NCBI RefSeq assembly: GCF_036046055.1
Contig: NZ_CP107939.1
Location: 4,526,001-4,590,000, forward strand
DNA from: Nocardia sp. NBC_00403
GTDB taxonomy: Bacteria > Actinomycetota > Actinomycetes > Mycobacteriales > Mycobacteriaceae
Direction: 5' to 3'
DNA: 64,000 nucleotides
Below the pieces are notes generated by a model. The model saw nothing but the letters and a program-made list of their open reading frames with translations, was not told the DNA's origin and ran no database searches. Made by a program: the position numbers and the translations under genes. Within the stretch, counting starts at the first letter, position 1. Each line of letters begins with the position of its first letter. Of the stretch, positions 35,149 to 43,986 are shown one piece after another.

Positions 35149-36432
35149 GTGCAGACACACCCGCACGTCCGTACGGACCGGGTGGCGGTGGCATCGGTGA
35201 CCGGGGTGCTGACCGCGGCTATGGGTTTCTCGATGTTGCAGTTGTTCGTGCTGGGTGCGCTCGGTCCGCGGATCGTGCCGGACCTCGGGATGTCCTCGGC
35301 GATGCTGGGATTCACCACGACGGTCGGGTTCGGCACCGCTGCACTGCTCTCGCCGATTGCCGGTCGGGGGGTGGATCTACTCGGCCCACGACGGTGCCTC
35401 GGTGCCCTGCTCGGCATGGTCGCGTGCGCGCTCGCGTTGATCGCGTCCGCACCGGGATACGTGGTGCTGTTGCTGGCGGTTGGTCTCGGTGGTGCACCAC
35501 AGGCATTGGCGAACCCTGCGACGAACAAGGCGATATTGGCGGCGATACCGGCACCGCGGCGCGCGGGGGTGACGGGTACGAAGCAATCGGGTGTCCAGCT
35601 CGGCGCGATCGCGGCGGGGCTGCCGCTGACCGCGCTTGCCGCCGTTGCGGGTTGGCGACCCGCTGTGTGGGTGGCCGCTGGTATCGCTGTGCTGACCGCA
35701 GTGTGGGTGTGGCGGATCTTGCCGGCCGATGCGCCACGGAATCAACAGGGCGCCACTGCCGACGCGGGTCACCGTGCGGCAGGTGTGGTGCGGTGGCTGG
35801 CCGTGTTCTCGGTGTTTCTCGGCGCGGGCATGGCCTCGATCAACACCTATCTCGCCCTGTTCGGGGAGCGACGGCTCGGACTCGGTGCCGCTGCCGCCGG
35901 AATGCTGGTAGCGGTGCTCGGCGTGGCCGGTATCGCAGGCCGCATCGGATGGGCGCGGCTGGCGGCCAAGCCGGGCGTAGCGGTGGTGCTGCCTGCGGGG
36001 TTGGCAGCCGGATCGGCGGCCGCCGCCGTGCTGCTGGCGGCCGCGCCGCAGGTGAACGGCCTGGTGTGGGTCGCAGTGATAGGGGTCGGTGTGTTCGGGA
36101 TGGCGGGCAATGCGGTGTCGATGGTGCTCGTTATCCAACGCGCCGCACCCGGTCGCGCCGGACGGGATTCGGCGTTGGTGTCGGCGGGCTTCTTTACCGG
36201 ATTCGCCGTGGGGCCACCGCTTTTCGGGCTACTGCTGCCGATGATCGGATACCGCGACGGATGGCTGACGGTGGCTGCGGAATTCGCGACAGCGGCCGGC
36301 GTCGCGGCGGCGTGGGCGCTGCGTGATAGAGGACAGCGGAGTCGGGCGTTGCAGGATCGAGCACTGCAGGATCGGACGACGCAAGACCGGACGCCGCAGG
36401 ATCCAGCGCGGCAGGAACGGGCGCAGGCATGA
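35149..36432 (+). CDS. MFS transporter
   Basis: A 427-aa carrier with about 12 helices. Motif A-like GRGVDLLGPRRCLGALLG lies near residue 72, and the N-terminal half has GAPQALANPATNKAILAAI with GVTGTKQSGVQLGAIAAGLPL, typical of MFS proteins related to CynX/NimT and MucK exporters. GTG start at 35149 with GGGAGGAGAG upstream. The last 30 residues are a hydrophilic five-residue tandem repeat. It overlaps the GH88-like gene by four bases. In this cluster it may export the product (inference). Confidence 0.87.
   Translation: MQTHPHVRTDRVAVASVTGVLTAAMGFSMLQLFVLGALGPRIVPDLGMSSAMLGFTTTVGFGTAALLSPIAGRGVDLLGPRRCLGALLGMVACALALIASAPGYVVLLLAVGLGGAPQALANPATNKAILAAIPAPRRAGVTGTKQSGVQLGAIAAGLPLTALAAVAGWRPAVWVAAGIAVLTAVWVWRILPADAPRNQQGATADAGHRAAGVVRWLAVFSVFLGAGMASINTYLALFGERRLGLGAAAAGMLVAVLGVAGIAGRIGWARLAAKPGVAVVLPAGLAAGSAAAAVLLAAAPQVNGLVWVAVIGVGVFGMAGNAVSMVLVIQRAAPGRAGRDSALVSAGFFTGFAVGPPLFGLLLPMIGYRDGWLTVAAEFATAAGVAAAWALRDRGQRSRALQDRALQDRTTQDRTPQDPARQERAQA
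36343..36429 (+). repeat. 15-bp tandem repeat coding RALQD-like units
   Basis: Five 15-bp units plus a partial sixth encode RALQD-RALQD-RTTQD-RTPQD-PARQE-RAQA at the cytoplasmic C-terminus of the MFS carrier. Units share the CGGACG...CAGGAT pattern. Such repeats often vary in number between strains by slippage. Confidence 0.7.
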
Positions 36433-37520
36433 GCGCGTGCGAAGTGGGACGCGAAGGCGTATGGCACATCGAGCCGAGCACCGCCGAGGCAGCCCTCGAC
36501 GTACTGCTGGATCGTGTCGCATCAACGTATTCCGTTACCGGTCAACGTTTCCCGCTGTATGCCGATGGTGGCTCCGGCGCATGGGTCACTACAACCCGGG
36601 GTTCCTGGACCGGTGGTTTCTGGGCAGGGCTGCTGTGGTTGCGGGCACTGCGCACGGGCTCGCACACGGACCGGTCGGCGGCGAGGACTGTCACCGCGCA
36701 GCTGGAGCATTGGGTCACCGCAGACACCGCTACTCGTGGATTGATCCTGTGGTACGGAACGGCATTGGCCGCAGGGCCCGGTCGTGACAGTGCCGCGGTG
36801 AGCCTGCGCGACGAGGCCGCGCGGTCCTGCCTGACCGCTTTCGATCAGGATCTCGGCATACTGCCGTGGGGTTCGGCATTCGGCGGTTCGAGGTGGCTGG
36901 CACGGGTCGACGGCGTTGCGGGCACCGTCCCATTGCTCGCCACGGCCAATGCGCGAGCGGGTATGGCAGCGGCCCGCACGCATCTGGACACGCACGTGGC
37001 TCGATGGCGAGCCGAGCCGGTCGGCACACCGGCGTGGGCATGGGCCGCAGGCGAATGGACCGCCTGCGCGCAGCCACGGTCCGGCTGGAGCAGGGGCCGG
37101 GCCTGGCTGCTGCTGGCACTCGCCGATGCGGCGTGGTCCATCGATCCCGACTATGGGGCAGTCGCCGAGCGGCTGGTGGACTACGGGGCGGCCCCGGTGC
37201 CGTCAGCCGAATCGATCGAGGACGCCCCGCCCGACACCTCGGCAGCTGCCATCGAGGCGGTGGCCTTGCTCAAACTCGCTGCCGCGGCGGAGAGCCGGCA
37301 CCGGGAGCGCCTACGCGCCAGGGCGGTGGAGATCGTTCGACATCTCGTGACGGCGCATGTGAGCGGCCCGGATGGTCCGCGCCCGTCCGGCATGCTGCTC
37401 GACGGCTGCTATGACCTCGAGCGCGGACTTGCCACCGCGCACGAACTCATCTGGGGCGACTACTTTCTGGCGCTCGCCCTGGCTATCTGCACCGGACTGG
37501 TGGCACCCTTCGATACCTGA
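36429..37520 (+). CDS. Glycosyl hydrolase family 88-like protein
   Basis: A 363-aa alpha/alpha-barrel protein. GH88-type motifs are visible: SWTGGFWAGLLWL near residue 57, GWSRGRAWLLLALADAAW near 218, DTSAAAIEAVALLKLA near 269, and HELIWGDYFLALALA near 340. GH88 enzymes hydrate the double bond of unsaturated glucuronyl sugars. The catalytic Asp pair is not clearly assignable, so activity is uncertain. ATG at 36429 overlaps the MFS stop (ATGA). Its presence in a cluster of amino-acid and acyl-CoA enzymes is unusual and may mean action on a different polycyclic or cyclic substrate (inference). Confidence 0.72.
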   Translation: MSACEVGREGVWHIEPSTAEAALDVLLDRVASTYSVTGQRFPLYADGGSGAWVTTTRGSWTGGFWAGLLWLRALRTGSHTDRSAARTVTAQLEHWVTADTATRGLILWYGTALAAGPGRDSAAVSLRDEAARSCLTAFDQDLGILPWGSAFGGSRWLARVDGVAGTVPLLATANARAGMAAARTHLDTHVARWRAEPVGTPAWAWAAGEWTACAQPRSGWSRGRAWLLLALADAAWSIDPDYGAVAERLVDYGAAPVPSAESIEDAPPDTSAAAIEAVALLKLAAAAESRHRERLRARAVEIVRHLVTAHVSGPDGPRPSGMLLDGCYDLERGLATAHELIWGDYFLALALAICTGLVAPFDT

Positions 37521-37529
37521 GTACGCATC

Positions 37530-38732
37530 TCAGCGCAGCACTCTTCTCGCCACAGCCTCGATGTGCAATTCGTCGGGACCGTCGAGCAGGCGTGCCATCC
37601 GCCCCATGCGCAGCAGCGACGGGAGTGCGGTGTCGGGACCGAGCCCGGCCGCGCCGTAGACCTGGATTGCCGCGTCGGCGACCTGCTGCAGCGTCCGTGC
37701 CGCAGCGACCTTGGCCAATGCGGCTTCCGTGCGGGCGTCGTGACCGGCCTCGATGAGTGCAGCCGCCTTGTGCACCAGCGGGCGGGTACTGCGAATGGCA
37801 AGCAATGACTCGAAAACGTGCTGCTGCACCAGTTGTCGGTCGGCCAGCGGCCCGCGCGACTGGGTGCGGCTGCGCGCCCGATCGCACATCAACCCGAATG
37901 CGCGCTCTGCCTGCCCCAGCCAGCGCAGACAGCGCAGCGTGCGCCCGAGCTGCAGGCGCTGCCCCGCGATACGCAATGCCGCACCGGGTTCGCCGATCAG
38001 GTGGTCGCCCGGCACCCGAACATCGTCGAAGGTGATCTCCCACTGGCCGCCGATACCGAAAACCGGGACTTCGCGCACGATTCGGAACCCCGGGCTGTCG
38101 GTGGGGACCAGCAGCAGCGACAACCCGTCACGGCTCGGGGCGGCGCCGTCGGTGCGGGCGAGCACCGCGATCAGGTCGGCGTCGGCGGCGCCGCTGACGA
38201 ACCACTTGCGCCCGGTCAATCTCCACGAGTCATCCGGTTGGGCGATAGCGCGGGTGGCCGTCAGCGCCGGATCGGTGCCGGGGGTTTCCGGCTCGGTCAT
38301 CGCATAGGCGGCGCGCAGCTCACCGGAGACCAATCGCTTCAGATAGCTGTCGCGGACTCGGTCGCGGGCATGTTGTTGCAGCATCCGCACATCCAGCAGC
38401 GACACCGACCCGAGGGCCGTCGGCCCGTGATCACTCGCGCCTTCGGCTTCCGCCAGTTGCACATAGTCGGCGAAAGGCAGGCCCTGCCCACCCAATTCGA
38501 TCGGCAACGGCAACGCCCACAGTCCCGCCGTTTTGGCCGCTGCCCTCAGTTCGGTCAGCGCCGCGTCCGCTGTCGTGCCGCCCGCATCGAGCCTGCCTTC
38601 CTGAGGCATCACCTGTTCGGTGACGAAGGCCGTGACGCGTTCGCGCAATTCCGCGGGATCGAGCTCGGTGCGGGTGGCAGCGGCGGGTCCCTCGACGGTC
38701 GGCGCCGCGCCCTGGGATGTGAACGGCTTCAT
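37530..38732 (-). CDS. Acyl-CoA dehydrogenase
   Basis: A 400-aa FAD enzyme. The N-terminal helical domain (TELRAAAKTAGLWALPLPIELGGQGL), the central AYAMTEPETPGTDPALTATRA motif for FAD binding, GRKWFVSGAADADLIAVLAR, and the C-terminal VYGAAGLGPDTALPSLLRMGRMARLLDGPDELH are all present. The residue at the usual catalytic Glu position was not assigned. ATG at 38732 follows GGAGGAGAAACC. It is divergent from the CoA-transferase gene over 124 bp, so the two halves of the cluster may share a control region. Confidence 0.9.
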   Translation of the reverse strand: MKPFTSQGAAPTVEGPAAATRTELDPAELRERVTAFVTEQVMPQEGRLDAGGTTADAALTELRAAAKTAGLWALPLPIELGGQGLPFADYVQLAEAEGASDHGPTALGSVSLLDVRMLQQHARDRVRDSYLKRLVSGELRAAYAMTEPETPGTDPALTATRAIAQPDDSWRLTGRKWFVSGAADADLIAVLARTDGAAPSRDGLSLLLVPTDSPGFRIVREVPVFGIGGQWEITFDDVRVPGDHLIGEPGAALRIAGQRLQLGRTLRCLRWLGQAERAFGLMCDRARSRTQSRGPLADRQLVQQHVFESLLAIRSTRPLVHKAAALIEAGHDARTEAALAKVAAARTLQQVADAAIQVYGAAGLGPDTALPSLLRMGRMARLLDGPDELHIEAVARRVLR

Positions 38733-38856
38733 GGTTTCTCCTCCGCGCTGGCCGGAACCCGAGGGCTCGGCGGTCCGACTGCTGTTGTCCGTGGGATTGG
38801 TCGGTGGCGACCGCCGCCGAGTTCCCGCGACAGCGTGACCGTTCAAAAGGAGAGCC

Positions 38857-40659
38857 ATGACAGCAGGCACCATGCGGACAGCCAGTTCCCACCGGGCCCC
38901 ACTTCCGCTGCGGGGTATGCGATTATCGACCGGGAGTCTGCCCGATTCGGTCGCGACGGCCTCCGAACATCTGCGGTTGCTCGGCGCCGAACCGGTTGAG
39001 GGGGAGAGTGCCGCACTGACCCTCACCGGCCCCGACGGTGCCACCGCTGCGGCCGAGGTGAGCTGGGGTGGCGCACACAGTCAGGTGTGGGACGAGGCGA
39101 CCGCGCAGGCCGCCGCCGGATTGATGCACGTGCACGGCCGCCGGGACGGGTCACCGCGCGGCCTCGCTGTCGACTATGCCACCACCGCCACCGGAATCCT
39201 CGCTGTTCAGGGGCTGCTCGCCGCACTGGTCGGCCAGTCCCGCGGCACCGCGGCGACTACGGTGGGCGTCGCCGCCGACCGAACAGCCCTGCTGACCATC
39301 TCGCAATACTTGGCGGCCGCGTGCGCCGACGACGACGAGGCAACTCCGCTCGCACCGGGCGGCCCACCGTTCACCACCGCCGACGGCGTGTATTTCGAGG
39401 TCGAGGCACTGGATGTCGCAGTGTGGGCCGATTTCTGGCGCGCGATGGACGCGCCGCCGGATGCTTTGCGAAAAGGATGGCGGCCCTTCCAATTTCGCTA
39501 TGCGACCGCCTGTGCCCCGATTCCCGAGGAACTCCATCGCACTACCTCGACACGGACCTGGGCGCAGGTGCGCGCGGCGGCCGACGAATCGGGCGCCGAC
39601 GTGTGCCGTCTGCGCACGCTGACCGAGCGCGGCGAAGAGATGCGAGCCGACGGCGGGAATGCTCTTCCGTGGCAGTTCGCGCTGTCGGAGCCTGCTGAAA
39701 GTCGCAGGGCGGTGCGCGATTCTGCCGCCACCGTCGCCCGCCCGCTCGCGGGCCTCACCGTGCTCGAAGCGGGGCGGCGCGTGCAGGCGCCGCTGGCAGC
39801 GCATCTGCTCGGACTGCTGGGCGCCGACGTGGTGCGGATCGAGCCGCCGGGCGGCGATCCACTGCGTGGGATGCCGCCTACGTGCTCGGATGTCTCGGCC
39901 CGGTGGCTGGCGTTGAACCGTGGCAAGGATGCCGTGGAGATCGACATCAAATCGCCGGCCGATCGAAATCGCCTGCGCGAGTTGGCCACCGGGGCCGACG
40001 TGTTCCTGCACAACTGGGCGCCGGGCAAGGCCGAACAACTCGAGCTCGGCGCCGACGACTTGTCGGCCGCCAACCCCGGCTTGGTCTACGCCTACACCAG
40101 CGGTTGGGCCGGGCGACTGGCGCACGCGCCGATGGGCACCGATTTCATGGTTCAGGCCCGCACTGGAGTCGGTGCAGCGGCACGACCGGCTGATGAGCCG
40201 CCGATGCCGTCGCTGATGACGCTGCTGGATGTGCTCGGCGGCATGCTGGGCACCGAAGCGATTCTGGCGGGCCTACTGACCAGGGAACGGACCGGTCGCG
40301 GTGTCCGCGTCGAATCGTCGCTGCTGGCCGCCGCCGACTTGCTCACAGCGCCCGCGGTGGCCCGCGCCGAGTCCGGGCTGCCGCCGCGCCGCCCCGCCGG
40401 GTTCCGTCGCCCACTGGCGACCGCGGACGGCTGGCTCGCACCGTCCGACGAGCATGCCGTCGCGGCCGCCGTCCACGCCGACCGCCTGTCCGGGCTGCGC
40501 ACCGGTGAGGCCGTTGCCTGGTTGCGCGACAACGACCTCCACGCCACCGCCGTCACCACCGATCTCGCCGCGCTGCCGGGTGATCCTCGATTCGCTGCCG
40601 CTCTCACCACGGACATGCATGGGGCCGTGGCTGTTTCGTCACCCTGGAGTTTCCGATGA
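38857..40659 (+). CDS. CaiB/BaiF family III CoA-transferase, two-domain
   Basis: A 600-aa protein. Residues about 295-600 are a clear CaiB/BaiF domain: LAGLTVLEAGRRVQAPLAAHLLGLLGADVVRIEPPGGDPLRGMPP, ALNRGKDAVEIDIKS, DVFLHNWAPGKAEQLELGADDL, and the active Asp429 in GTDFMVQARTG. Residues 1-290 look like a second, more diverged copy (LRLLGAEPVEGES, GLAVDYATTATGILAVQGLLAAL), so the gene is a fused tandem. Such enzymes move CoA between acids or racemise acyl-CoAs. It is coupled to the ligase by an ATGA overlap. Confidence 0.87.
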   Translation: MTAGTMRTASSHRAPLPLRGMRLSTGSLPDSVATASEHLRLLGAEPVEGESAALTLTGPDGATAAAEVSWGGAHSQVWDEATAQAAAGLMHVHGRRDGSPRGLAVDYATTATGILAVQGLLAALVGQSRGTAATTVGVAADRTALLTISQYLAAACADDDEATPLAPGGPPFTTADGVYFEVEALDVAVWADFWRAMDAPPDALRKGWRPFQFRYATACAPIPEELHRTTSTRTWAQVRAAADESGADVCRLRTLTERGEEMRADGGNALPWQFALSEPAESRRAVRDSAATVARPLAGLTVLEAGRRVQAPLAAHLLGLLGADVVRIEPPGGDPLRGMPPTCSDVSARWLALNRGKDAVEIDIKSPADRNRLRELATGADVFLHNWAPGKAEQLELGADDLSAANPGLVYAYTSGWAGRLAHAPMGTDFMVQARTGVGAAARPADEPPMPSLMTLLDVLGGMLGTEAILAGLLTRERTGRGVRVESSLLAAADLLTAPAVARAESGLPPRRPAGFRRPLATADGWLAPSDEHAVAAAVHADRLSGLRTGEAVAWLRDNDLHATAVTTDLAALPGDPRFAAALTTDMHGAVAVSSPWSFR

Positions 40660-42293
40660 CTGTGCTACTACACGATCTGGTCCCGACCCGGTTACGCCGT
40701 TCCTGGGCCGCCGACGGCGCGTGCCCTGACCTCGACCTGTACTCACTATTTCGGGCGCACCGCTGCCTGGACCCGCACCGCACCGCGCTCCTCGACGCCG
40801 CAGGGAAGGTCTGCTATACCCGGCTCGACACACTGGTCCGACGGCTCGCGGCCGGGCTCGCCGCCGAAGGTGTCCAACCTGGAGACGTTGTCGGAGTTCA
40901 ACTCCCGAACTGTCGCGAAGCCGTCATCGCCGACCTGGCCCTCGCCGCGCTCGGTGCGGTTGCGCTGCCTTTCCCCGCCGGCCGTGGGCTTCGCGAGGCC
41001 GAATCGCTGCTGCGCCGCGCCGACGCCGTCGCGGTCATCGCGGCGACGGAATTCCGCGATCACACCCACGCCGCCGAGCTGTCCGAACTGCTCGATCGGC
41101 TGCCCATGCTGCGGTTCGTCGCCGCGGTAGGAAAAACGGAGATCCCGGACCGATGTCTCTCCTTCGCCGAACTGATGAAAGCAGACGGTGAGACGTTCGT
41201 CCCTGCGCGCCCGGATCCCGACACCGCCGCGCGCATCCTGGTCTCCTCCGGCTCGGAAGCCGAACCGAAAATGGTTGCCTACTCGCACAACGCGCTAGCC
41301 GGCGGGCGCGGGAACTTCATGAGTTCGCTGCTGGCCGACGGCGAGCCGCCCCGCAGCCTGTTTCTTGTCCCGTTGGCAACGGCGTTCGGCAGCAACGGCA
41401 CCGCGGTTACGCTGGCACGCCACGGCGGCACACTGATTCTGCTGGACCATTTCACGCCGCAAGGTGCACTCGACGCGATCACTCGACACCATCCGACCCA
41501 TGTCCTGGGTGTCCCGACGATGGTCCGCATGATGCTCGACCAGGGCGCGGCCACGGCGGACACGTCCTCGATGACGGCATTGGTGCTCGGCGGTTCACAG
41601 CTGGACAGGGCCACCGCCGAGGAAGCCAAGCGCGGCTTCGGATGCTCGGTGGTCAACCTCTACGGTTCGGCCGACGGCGTGAACTGCCACACCGACCTCG
41701 GCGAAACCGACACGGCTACTACGGGTCCCGGGGTTCTGGTCGGTCGGCCCGACCCCCGCGTCGCCGAGATTCGGATCGCGCGCGTCGACACCGGCGAGAT
41801 CGCTCCACTCGGCGAGACCGGCGAGATCGTGGCCCGCGGCCCGATGACGCCGCTGTGCTACGTCGGCAGCCCCGAACTGGACGCGCGCTACCGCACTGCC
41901 GACGGCTGGGTCCGCACCGGCGATCTCGGCGTCCTCGACCCCGAAGGCCGGCTGCATGTTGTCGGCCGACTCAAGGAGGTCGTCATCCGAGGCGGCGCCA
42001 ACATCAGTCCGGCCGAAGTGGAACAGCTGCTCGCTACCCACCCCGACGTGCGCGACGTGGTGTGTGTCGGTGTGCCGCACCAGGTATTGGGGGAGCGGTT
42101 GGCCGCCTGCGTGGTGCCACGGCCGGGGTGCGCGCCCGACCTCGACGCCCTCTGCGCCCACCTGCGTGCGCAGGGTATGGAGCGCGGAAAACATCCGGAA
42201 GCGCTGCTGTTGCTCGACACCCTGCCGTTGACTCCGGCGGGAAAGCCGGACCGGACCGCACTGCGTTCACGAGTCGCCGCACCGATGGGCTGA
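40656..42293 (+). CDS. AMP-dependent acyl-CoA synthetase/ligase
   Basis: A 545-aa ANL-family enzyme that activates an acid as acyl-AMP and then a thioester. The P-loop-like motif is ILVSSGSEAEPKMVAYSHNAL near residue 192, where the usual TSGTTGxPK is altered to SSGSEAEPK. VNLYGSADGVNCH is near 333, GWVRTGDLGVLDPEGRLHVVGRLKEVVIRGGANISPAEVE near 416-455, and the catalytic Lys is in TPAGKPDRTALR at the end. Start ATG overlaps the CoA-transferase stop. It resembles (2,3-dihydroxybenzoate or cyclohexanecarboxylate) acid ligases, substrate open. Confidence 0.9.
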   Translation: MTVLLHDLVPTRLRRSWAADGACPDLDLYSLFRAHRCLDPHRTALLDAAGKVCYTRLDTLVRRLAAGLAAEGVQPGDVVGVQLPNCREAVIADLALAALGAVALPFPAGRGLREAESLLRRADAVAVIAATEFRDHTHAAELSELLDRLPMLRFVAAVGKTEIPDRCLSFAELMKADGETFVPARPDPDTAARILVSSGSEAEPKMVAYSHNALAGGRGNFMSSLLADGEPPRSLFLVPLATAFGSNGTAVTLARHGGTLILLDHFTPQGALDAITRHHPTHVLGVPTMVRMMLDQGAATADTSSMTALVLGGSQLDRATAEEAKRGFGCSVVNLYGSADGVNCHTDLGETDTATTGPGVLVGRPDPRVAEIRIARVDTGEIAPLGETGEIVARGPMTPLCYVGSPELDARYRTADGWVRTGDLGVLDPEGRLHVVGRLKEVVIRGGANISPAEVEQLLATHPDVRDVVCVGVPHQVLGERLAACVVPRPGCAPDLDALCAHLRAQGMERGKHPEALLLLDTLPLTPAGKPDRTALRSRVAAPMG

Positions 42294-42315
42294 CGCGCGG
42301 CATTCGAAACCTGCA

Positions 42316-42355
42316 GCGGGGCAGGCACTTCGGTGCCTGCCCCGCATTCGGTTTT
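42316..42355. terminator. Strong intrinsic terminator, bidirectional position
   Basis: GCGGGGCAGGCAC pairs perfectly with GTGCCTGCCCCGC around a TTCG tetraloop (42316-42345), followed by ATTCGGTTTT. It lies between the convergent AMP ligase and the metal-binding lipoprotein and marks the end of the cluster. Confidence 0.9.
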
Positions 42356-42367
42356 GTCAACGGTAGT

Positions 42368-43165
42368 TCAGGAGCCGGACATCGCCTTCTTCAGCGCGAC
42401 TTCCGCATTGCGGTACACGCCCAGCAGGTCGTAGTCCTGGCCGGGGAAGTTGACGATCGAGATCTGCTTTGCTCCGGAATCCGGCAGCGCGGTCCCACTG
42501 GACATGTGCGCGTTGTCGAGCACGAAGTCTGGCTTCTTCGCGGCGAGCCCGGCGAGTTGACCGGGAGTCACTGCCTCCGGCCCGTAGGTGCCCACCACTT
42601 GTGCCCCGGCCAACTGAGCCGCCCAGGTCGAAAAGACCTGCGCGACAACGGTCGGCTGCTTGCCACCCGGCCACGTCGCCCGAACCTCCTTGCCGAGCCT
42701 GTCGTATTCGGCGATGAAGGCCGAGGTCCAGGACTCGGCCGCCGATGCGGTGCCGAACTCCTTGCCGAGCGTCTGCACCTGAGCGGTTACCTTGTCCGCG
42801 GAGTTGTCGAGATTCACCTCGATCAGCTTCGCACGCGAGCCCGCAGCCTCCCTGATCTTCGCCGCGAACGGCTCGAACGGCGCGTACAGCACGAAGTCGG
42901 CCTCGGCCACGGCGGTCAGGTCGGACGGTTTGGGGTCGTAGTCGGGTGCGTGGTGTACGGAGGTGGGCACGATGACCTGCACGTCGTCGATACCTGCGGC
43001 CTTGGCGAATCCGGCCTCCCACGCGGTGGTCGCCACCACGGTCGGATGGTGTTCGGCGTCGTGTTTGTCGTCGGTACCGGAACAGCCGCTCAACAGCACA
43101 CCTACGCTGAGCGCGAGGGCGGCGGCCGATACGCGGCCATTGGTCAGTGCACGGAAGCGTGCCAT
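42368..43165 (-). CDS. Metal-binding lipoprotein of a ZnuABC-type importer
   Basis: A 265-aa ZnuA/TroA-family solute-binding protein. The signal ends in a lipobox, VGVLLSGC, followed by a short His-rich stretch DDKHDAEHH. Metal ligands are probably His in VIVPTSVHHAPDYDPKPSDL and acidic or His residues in VLDNAHMSSGTALP. Metals for this family are zinc, manganese or, less often, copper. ATG at 43165 lies inside the end of the permease gene, so the gene is last in the sigma factor-ATPase-permease-lipoprotein operon. Confidence 0.88.
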   Translation of the reverse strand: MARFRALTNGRVSAAALALSVGVLLSGCSGTDDKHDAEHHPTVVATTAWEAGFAKAAGIDDVQVIVPTSVHHAPDYDPKPSDLTAVAEADFVLYAPFEPFAAKIREAAGSRAKLIEVNLDNSADKVTAQVQTLGKEFGTASAAESWTSAFIAEYDRLGKEVRATWPGGKQPTVVAQVFSTWAAQLAGAQVVGTYGPEAVTPGQLAGLAAKKPDFVLDNAHMSSGTALPDSGAKQISIVNFPGQDYDLLGVYRNAEVALKKAMSGS

Positions 43166-43986
43166 GAGGTGTTTCTCCGTTCGGGAATGAGATGAGTCGC
43201 AAGAGCGGCTGCCCCCGCGGCGAGGACCAGAACCGGTCCGGGCGGCAGGTCGAGAGCCAGCGCCACCAGGAAACCGATCAGGTTGACAGTGATGCCGATG
43301 CCGATGGCCCAGCAGATGATCGCGGTGAGCGAATGCCCCAGGCGGCGCGCGGCCAGTGCCGGGAGCAGGGTGAGCGCATCGACCAGCAGCGCTCCGGTGA
43401 GCCGAATTCCGCCGGCCACCGCGACCGCAACCAGCACCAGTAACACGAGGGTGAGCCGCCGCACCGGCACACCGGAGACCAGCGCGAGCTCCCGATCGTG
43501 CAGCAGCAGTGCCAGATCGCGACGCCGCCACCAGAACAGCGCTGGCACAACCACGGCCAGCGCCGCGAGCACCAGCACGTCCTGCACCCGCACTGCGAGA
43601 ATGGAACCCCACAGCAGCGAGAACGCCGCCGACGCATTCACCCCGGCAATGGAGAGCACCAGCAGCGCCGCCGCGATTGCCAGACTCATCAGCAAACCCA
43701 TTGCCCCGGACAGGCTTTCCGGCGTGCGGGCCAACGGGCTGATCCCCGCCCCTGCCACCGCACAGGCGACAAGCCCGCACAGCGCCGGATCCAGGCCGGT
43801 CAGCATGCCGATCGCGGCGCCGAGCAGCGCGACATGCATCATCGCGAACCGCACCGGAATGATGTCGAGCCCGACGATCACCACTCCGATCACCGGTAAT
43901 CCGACCGACCCGACCAGCAACGCAACCCCAGCGCGCTGCACCGACGCCATCCCGAGGAGGTCGGCCAGCTGAGCGGGTCCGTTCAC
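43144..43986 (-). CDS. ABC-3 family metal permease (ZnuB-like)
   Basis: A 280-aa permease with about eight membrane helices. Typical features are LPVIGVVIVGLDIIPVRFAMMHVALLGAAIGMLTGLD near the start, AFSLLWGSILAVRVQDV in the middle, and RLTGALLVDALTLLPALAARRLGHSLTAIICWAIG with the ABC-3 coupling region. The GTG start at 43986 overlaps the ATPase stop (GTGA); the longer frame to 44181 is shadow. The C-terminus overlaps the lipoprotein start by 22 bp. Confidence 0.88.
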   Translation of the reverse strand: MNGPAQLADLLGMASVQRAGVALLVGSVGLPVIGVVIVGLDIIPVRFAMMHVALLGAAIGMLTGLDPALCGLVACAVAGAGISPLARTPESLSGAMGLLMSLAIAAALLVLSIAGVNASAAFSLLWGSILAVRVQDVLVLAALAVVVPALFWWRRRDLALLLHDRELALVSGVPVRRLTLVLLVLVAVAVAGGIRLTGALLVDALTLLPALAARRLGHSLTAIICWAIGIGITVNLIGFLVALALDLPPGPVLVLAAGAAALATHLIPERRNTSWHASVH

